A DNA stretch of 24,761 nucleotides from positions 1 through 24,761 of IMG/VR virus record IMGVR_UViG_3300030329_006449; one strand, 5' to 3'. This document shows positions 21,126 to 24,761 of the stretch, piece after piece. The notes below the pieces were generated by a model. That model was not told where the DNA came from, made no database searches, and worked only from the letters and a program-made list of their open reading frames with translations. Numbering within the stretch: position 1 is the stretch's first letter; each line of letters begins with the position of its first letter. The position numbers and the translations under genes are program-made. Origin of the DNA: a virus.

Positions 21126-21153
21126 AAAAAGCCCTGAAAGGGGCTTTTTTTTT
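21126..21153 (+). terminator. Rho-independent terminator before uvsX
   Basis: AAAAAGCCC (21126-21134) pairs with GGGCTTTTT (21141-21149) across a 6-nt loop and is followed by more T residues up to 21153. It is the best intrinsic terminator in the window. Read on the minus strand it also ends in five T residues, so it could act in both directions. It separates the hsp20/RNA unit from the uvsX promoter, which starts at 21155. Confidence 0.88.
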
Positions 21154-21154
21154 G

Positions 21155-21182
21155 TTGAAATTACTACTATATACTTTATAAT
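21155..21182 (+). promoter_or_regulatory. Early-type promoter of uvsX
   Basis: TTGAAA (21155-21160) and TATAAT (21177-21182) have a 16-nt spacer, 7 nt before the ATG at 21190. Spacer and start distance are identical to the gene 55 promoter. It lies directly after the terminator, which argues for an independent transcription unit. Confidence 0.75.
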
Positions 21183-21189
21183 CCGTTAT

Positions 21190-22290
21190 ATGGATAAAGA
21201 TATCACTAGTGCATTAGATTCTATCGATTCTGTGAACCCTTTCGCAACTTATCTCAATAGTAATACCTTGAGCCGGGTTGGAGAATGGATTGATACAGGG
21301 TCTTACGTGCTAAATGCAATTATTTCTGGGTCAATTCACGGTGGAATTCCTAAAGGCAGAGTAACAATGCTGGCCGGTGAGTCAATGACAGGTAAATCAC
21401 TTTTTGTTCAAAAAATCTTAGCTAAGGCCCAGGAGGAAGGGCTAGTCCCTGTTATCTTTGACACAGAAAATGCTATTGACCCCGAAGGTGCTGAAAGATT
21501 AGGATTAGATATTAGTAAGGTCAAGTATGTTCCTTGTACAAGTATTGAGCAAACACGTAACTCGTTATATAAGTTCCTTATGTCGGTAAAGGATAAGGGG
21601 CTAGAAGGTAAATTTATTATAGCAATTGATTCTTTGGCAAACCTTCAATCAGAACTTGAATTATCACGGATGGGTAAGGATAGTACTAGTTCTGATATGG
21701 GTACAAAGGCACGTGCAATGAAGACATTAATGCAGACATGCACTAATCTTGGATCGGTTACCCAAACAACAATTCTTTGCACTAATCATGTTTATGATGA
21801 TCCAACGGCATTGTTTCCTTCTATTGAAAAGAACATGCCTGGTGGTAAATCATGCATTTACCTTCCATCTGTAACAGTACAGTTAGCTCGTAAGCCAATG
21901 AAGTCGGATGGAGGTAAGACAGTTGATGGAGAATTGGCTGTTGGTCAGAAAAAGTATGCAGGTATTATAATTAGAGCACTAACTCGTAAAAACCGATTTA
22001 TTAAACAGTACCTTGAAGGTGAAATGTACCTTTCATTTGCGTCCGGGCTCGATCGCTACTATGGTTTGGTTGATCTTGCTGTAGGTGTTGGTGCAGTAAT
22101 TCAAACTGGGGCAACTTATCAGCTTGAAGATGGTAAGAAGTTAGGTTATTATAAAAAGTGGCGTAAAGACGAAAAACTTTGGGAAGAGACTATTTTACCC
22201 AAAGTAGAAGAGCGTATTAAAAGTGAATGGTCTTATAGCAATGATGAAGAACAAGAAATACCAGAAGAAGAACCAGCATTAGAAATTTAA
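21190..22290 (+). CDS. uvsX: UvsX-like RecA-family recombinase
   Basis: The 366-residue strand-exchange protein forms filaments on single-stranded DNA with UvsY help and drives recombination-dependent replication and repair. Walker A GESMTGKS is at 63-70. VIFDTENAIDPEGAERLG carries the RecA-type catalytic Glu region, FIIAIDSLANLQ is Walker B, and loop-2-like TTILCTNHVYDDP is followed by MPGGKSCIYLPSVTVQLARK. The C-terminus is strongly acidic (DEEQEIPEEEPALE), as in RecA proteins, where it modulates DNA binding. The Walker A is fully canonical, unlike T4 UvsX. queC begins 2 nt after the stop and is probably co-transcribed. Confidence 0.96.
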   Translation: MDKDITSALDSIDSVNPFATYLNSNTLSRVGEWIDTGSYVLNAIISGSIHGGIPKGRVTMLAGESMTGKSLFVQKILAKAQEEGLVPVIFDTENAIDPEGAERLGLDISKVKYVPCTSIEQTRNSLYKFLMSVKDKGLEGKFIIAIDSLANLQSELELSRMGKDSTSSDMGTKARAMKTLMQTCTNLGSVTQTTILCTNHVYDDPTALFPSIEKNMPGGKSCIYLPSVTVQLARKPMKSDGGKTVDGELAVGQKKYAGIIIRALTRKNRFIKQYLEGEMYLSFASGLDRYYGLVDLAVGVGAVIQTGATYQLEDGKKLGYYKKWRKDEKLWEETILPKVEERIKSEWSYSNDEEQEIPEEEPALEI

Positions 22291-22292
22291 AT

Positions 22293-23060
22293 ATGTCAAC
22301 AAGAAAGAAAAAAATAGTATTAACACTTAGTGGGGGAATGGATTCTGCAGTTTTGCTGTATATGGCAGCAGATCAAGGATTCAATGATATACATACTGTA
22401 ACTTTTGATTACGGGCAGAGGCATAAGAGAGAATTAGAGTGTGTTCAAAAACAAATTAGTAATTTTCGTGACAAATATAGTAAATTTAATTATATAAATG
22501 TTACTAATAAGGTATTAGATGTAAGTTATATTAAAGATATTGCTCCAACTTCATCTTTAACTAATACTAGTATTGACAATCCGGATATTAGTGAAATGGC
22601 AGGTGATGCGCAACCGGTATCATATGTACCATTTCGTAATATGATGTTTTTGTCAATTTGCGCTTCATATGCTGAGGGTATTGGATGTCATACAGTCTGG
22701 TATGGTGCCGCTCAAGTTGATTCATTAGCTGGATATTGGGATGGTAGTTCACAGTTTGTTAATTGTATTAACAAGTTAACAGATTTGAACAGAGAAAAGA
22801 GAATTGAGATCGAAGCCCCGTTGTTAAGTATGTGTAAGGCTGCAATTGTTAAAAAGGGAATCAAATTAGGAGTTAAATATGAGGATACATGGACATGCTA
22901 CTCCAACAGAGAAGATAAATTAGCTGATGCTACAACTCCATCAAGTAGTATGAGAGTTAAGGGGTTTATTGATGCTGGATTTGAAGATCCTATCCAGTAT
23001 GTCCAACAAGAAAAGTTAGATAAGCTTTATAAAGAAAATAAGTGCAAAAAGTGCGCTTAA
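22293..23060 (+). CDS. queC: QueC-like preQ0 synthase with altered zinc site
   Basis: The 255-residue PP-loop ATPase converts 7-carboxy-7-deazaguanine to preQ0 using ATP and ammonia. LTLSGGMDSAVLL (residues 10-22) is the PP-loop, FDYGQRHKREL the family's second block, and RVKGFIDAGFEDPIQY (221-236) the conserved C-terminal block. The zinc site is unusual. QueC normally has TxxCY then CGxCxxC before the conserved Arg, but here Cys202 is kept (TWTCYS) while the following three positions read Asp, Thr and Ser. A CKKCA motif instead ends the protein (Cys251, Cys254). The substrate motif DCR is also replaced by DGS. It lies directly behind uvsX and its stop overlaps the convergent gene by TTAA. 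Confidence 0.88.
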   Translation: MSTRKKKIVLTLSGGMDSAVLLYMAADQGFNDIHTVTFDYGQRHKRELECVQKQISNFRDKYSKFNYINVTNKVLDVSYIKDIAPTSSLTNTSIDNPDISEMAGDAQPVSYVPFRNMMFLSICASYAEGIGCHTVWYGAAQVDSLAGYWDGSSQFVNCINKLTDLNREKRIEIEAPLLSMCKAAIVKKGIKLGVKYEDTWTCYSNREDKLADATTPSSSMRVKGFIDAGFEDPIQYVQQEKLDKLYKENKCKKCA

Positions 23061-24550
23061 AGGCCCATTCGTCTAAGCTCTTCTAACTGCCAATGTGTCT
23101 TTGGCTTGTATCTCTCTTTAAAAGACTGATTTTCAGTTCTTGGCTTAATATTGCGCTTATCACTGCTCTTTTGTTCACTTAAGTAGTTGTTAGTGTAGGA
23201 CTCTTTATTAATGGTGGAGCGCGGCTTGCGCGGTGTAGCTTTAGTGAGCTCACCTAATTCAACAACATACTTTTCCGGTGGTATCCCAAAACCGGTTTCA
23301 ACTACTGCAAAACCTTGTTCTACATCTACATCAACAACTTCACCTTTCATTGGTCCATCTTGGTTCCAGGTTACCATTGTGCCAATAAGTTCTTCTCCAG
23401 CGCGTGTTGCAGGGTGTGGATCTCCTTCTTTATGTTCCGGAGCATCTCTTCTGGGGTTAAATTCTTCATTGTCTTCAGGCCTATACTTGTTAAATGTTTT
23501 CCAAAGATTACAGCGCTTTTCCGCCTTACCTGATGGTGGTGAAGCACAATATTCTGACTTACTCTTACCAGCTGCTTTTGCTGCTGCATTTAACGCACCA
23601 GGCTTCTTAACAGCCCCCTTCATCCAATTTTTCTTCTTTTCGAAAAGTAATTTTCTTTTACGCATATCATTATTTAAGCTATCCACTATGGAAGTTGTTT
23701 CATTTCCTTCTTCACCCATAGCATAAGACCCGGGCACGCCTCCTGGTGCGTTTGCAAACTCTTCATCCGGCTCATCAGGATCTTCTTCCGGCTCTTCATT
23801 ATCTTCACCAATACCAGCATTACTCCTTATACTCGATAAACTATTGGATAGCTCATCCGCTAACATATTAAAGTCCTCGTTATCAAATTTGGTTTTTAAG
23901 TTGTTAATTAATTTATCTAAATCACTAAAACTATTAACATACTCTATAGCATATTTTTCAACTGCATCTAATGCCCTATCCGATACCTTACGTTGTGCAT
24001 TAGTTAAAGCTGTATATACAGCAGCATTAGCTAAAACCTTTTCCATCTCATCAGTGATAACATCAACCGGATCCTCTCCACTTTTTATTCCTTTCTCAAT
24101 TTCCTTATTGGCTAATTTTACCTTTCTTTTACTTATATTATTTTTTATTCTTTCAGGATCCCTACCTAAAATCTCATTTGCTAGTGCTGGAAATCTTTCC
24201 TCTATTGCATCACTAATTTCATCTGCTCTCTCGATAATTTCATCCTTATGATTATCTAAAATTTGTACTAAGGCCAACCTGTAATTTTTTCCCCCTGCAG
24301 GCCCAGCTGATCGTAACATACTCTCTTCTTCGTCTGTAAGAATGTTAGCCCCATATAATATATGCACAACAAATTTACGTGAGTCTCTAGTAAATGCTTC
24401 TGATCCCGCATCTTTTAATCTACTCGTTAAGGATCTACCGAACCCGGGGTGATAACCTCCTAGACCCCTACCACCTTCAGTTAATAAAGTTGTCCGATCT
24501 AATAAATTATCAAAACTACTATAATCGTCGCTATAATCAAAAGAACCCAT
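23057..24550 (-). CDS. Large late protein of unknown function, putative virion or internal-head protein
   Basis: The 497-residue protein has a perfect TATAAATA late box 6 nt upstream. The N-terminus (MGSFDYSDDYSSFDNLLD) is Asp/Ser-rich, and helical segments run to about residue 240. A Glu/Asp/Pro-rich linker (about 250-270) follows. Next is a short module NWMKGAVKKPGALNAAAKAA with spaced cysteines (SEYCASPPSGKAEKRC), seen in other phages and some large viruses. Then comes an SH3- or Tudor-like segment LIGTMVTWNQDGPMKGEVVD to PPEKYVVELGELT (about 388-437) and a basic tail. The two C-terminal modules resemble nucleic-acid- or protein-binding adaptors. No enzymatic motif is seen. It is convergent with queC, overlapping by four bases. 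Confidence 0.7.
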   Translation of the reverse strand: MGSFDYSDDYSSFDNLLDRTTLLTEGGRGLGGYHPGFGRSLTSRLKDAGSEAFTRDSRKFVVHILYGANILTDEEESMLRSAGPAGGKNYRLALVQILDNHKDEIIERADEISDAIEERFPALANEILGRDPERIKNNISKRKVKLANKEIEKGIKSGEDPVDVITDEMEKVLANAAVYTALTNAQRKVSDRALDAVEKYAIEYVNSFSDLDKLINNLKTKFDNEDFNMLADELSNSLSSIRSNAGIGEDNEEPEEDPDEPDEEFANAPGGVPGSYAMGEEGNETTSIVDSLNNDMRKRKLLFEKKKNWMKGAVKKPGALNAAAKAAGKSKSEYCASPPSGKAEKRCNLWKTFNKYRPEDNEEFNPRRDAPEHKEGDPHPATRAGEELIGTMVTWNQDGPMKGEVVDVDVEQGFAVVETGFGIPPEKYVVELGELTKATPRKPRSTINKESYTNNYLSEQKSSDKRNIKPRTENQSFKERYKPKTHWQLEELRRMGL

Positions 24551-24556
24551 ATAATA

Positions 24557-24564
24557 TATTTATA
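24557..24564 (-). promoter_or_regulatory. T4-type late promoter
   Basis: Perfect TATAAATA on the minus strand ends 6 nt before the ATG at 24550. It is divergent from the amidotransferase promoter, from which it is about 20 nt away. Confidence 0.75.
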
Positions 24565-24583
24565 TCTTAGGGGCTAAAATGTA

Positions 24584-24611
24584 TAGATTATACCCGAGTA
24601 TATCTTATACT
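24584..24611 (+). promoter_or_regulatory. Early-type promoter of the amidotransferase gene
   Basis: TAGATT (24584-24589) and TATACT (24606-24611) have a 16-nt spacer, 7 nt before the ATG at 24619. Each hexamer differs by one base from the TTGATT and TATAAT forms seen elsewhere, but the geometry is the same. Confidence 0.45.
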
Positions 24612-24618
24612 ACATTAT

Positions 24619-24761
24619 ATGTGCGCTATTTTTGGATCATTTGACAAAACTATGTTTGAGGTTTTATATGAAGCTAACAAACAACGGGGCAACTTTGCTA
24701 GCAGTGTTGTATGCTTAGCAGATGAAGATCAGTTTGTTGCAAAACAAGAAGGTGACATAAA
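24619..24761 (+). CDS. Class II glutamine amidotransferase, N-terminal part (cut by window edge)
   Basis: Only the first 47 residues are present. MCAIFGSF places a cysteine right after the initiator Met, as required for an Ntn-type glutamine amidotransferase whose N-terminal Cys releases ammonia from glutamine. ANKQRGNFASSVV corresponds to the RG-containing substrate segment. In some archaea and phages a Gat domain is fused to QueC and converts preQ0 to archaeosine base. Here a separate Gat-like gene lies 1.6 kb from a queC with an unusual zinc site, which suggests a split version of that pair. Other members of the class (GlmS-, PurF- or AsnB-like) cannot be excluded from this fragment. An early-type promoter is present. 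Confidence 0.8.
   Translation, partial: MCAIFGSFDKTMFEVLYEANKQRGNFASSVVCLADEDQFVAKQEGDI

Noticed and set aside
23211-23726. A 171-codon open frame on the plus strand, opposite the large late gene
   Set aside because: Its Ser/Pro-rich translation mirrors the acidic gene on the other strand, it has no promoter box or family motif, and the minus-strand gene has a perfect late promoter.
1-24761. tRNA genes, CRISPR array, integrase or attachment sites, insertion sequences
   Set aside because: Read through on both strands without finding cloverleaf-capable segments, regularly spaced repeats, recombinase genes or terminal inverted repeats.

Overview
This window is a piece of a T4-like myovirus genome (class Caudoviricetes). 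It is AT-rich, densely packed on both strands, and carries the T4 core replication, recombination and late-transcription genes: uvsY, uvsW, 55, 47, 46, 43 and uvsX. With them are accessory genes typical of marine T4-like phages: phoH, an hsp20 small heat-shock gene, DUF6267- and SegE-like proteins, and sugar/methyl transferases. No photosynthesis gene, tRNA, integrase, insertion sequence or CRISPR array is visible, so the host cannot be named. The TTGAAA/TATAAT promoters point to a sigma-70 host, probably a marine proteobacterium rather than a member of Bacteroidota.

Layout. 1-3613 holds part of a 7-deazaguanine pathway (queE fragment, queD, folE) mixed with phoH, an unknown late gene and a pyrimidine-dimer-glycosylase-like gene. 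3610-9884 is a minus-strand block of virion or internal-head genes. Three of them begin with a motif like the T4 capsid-targeting sequence, and they carry enzymatic domains: a retropepsin-like fold, a nucleotidylyltransferase, a KxDG ligase-like protein, a PD-(D/E)XK-like protein and a GIY-YIG protein. 9909-15036 is the plus-strand recombination and late-sigma block (uvsY-uvsW-55-47-46). 15052-17144 holds a glycosyltransferase and an FkbM methyltransferase. 17197-20933 holds DNA polymerase, two small conserved genes and hsp20. 20934-21189 is non-coding and appears to hold a structured RNA closed by a terminator. 21190-23060 is uvsX-queC, 23057-24550 is a late minus-strand virion-type gene, and the right edge cuts a class II glutamine amidotransferase.

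How it works together. FolE, QueD, QueE and QueC make preQ0 from GTP. The edge amidotransferase next to queC suggests a split Gat/QueC pair that could amidate preQ0 towards archaeosine-type deazaguanine DNA. The DNA-inserting transglycosylase (DpdA) is not in the window. Early genes share a TTGA(A/T)(A/T)-N15/16-TATAAT promoter whose -10 box lies only 6-8 nt before the start codon. Late genes share a TAAATA-core box 5-9 nt before the start codon. Both layouts predict very short or absent leaders. Divergent early and late promoters lie side by side or overlap at three gene borders. Three convergent gene pairs overlap by exactly four bases at their stop codons.

Best candidates for something new: the four-way-junction RNA with an embedded 14-codon reading frame between hsp20 and uvsX, the set of putative head-packaged enzymes, and the unusual metal-site arrangements in QueC and QueE.
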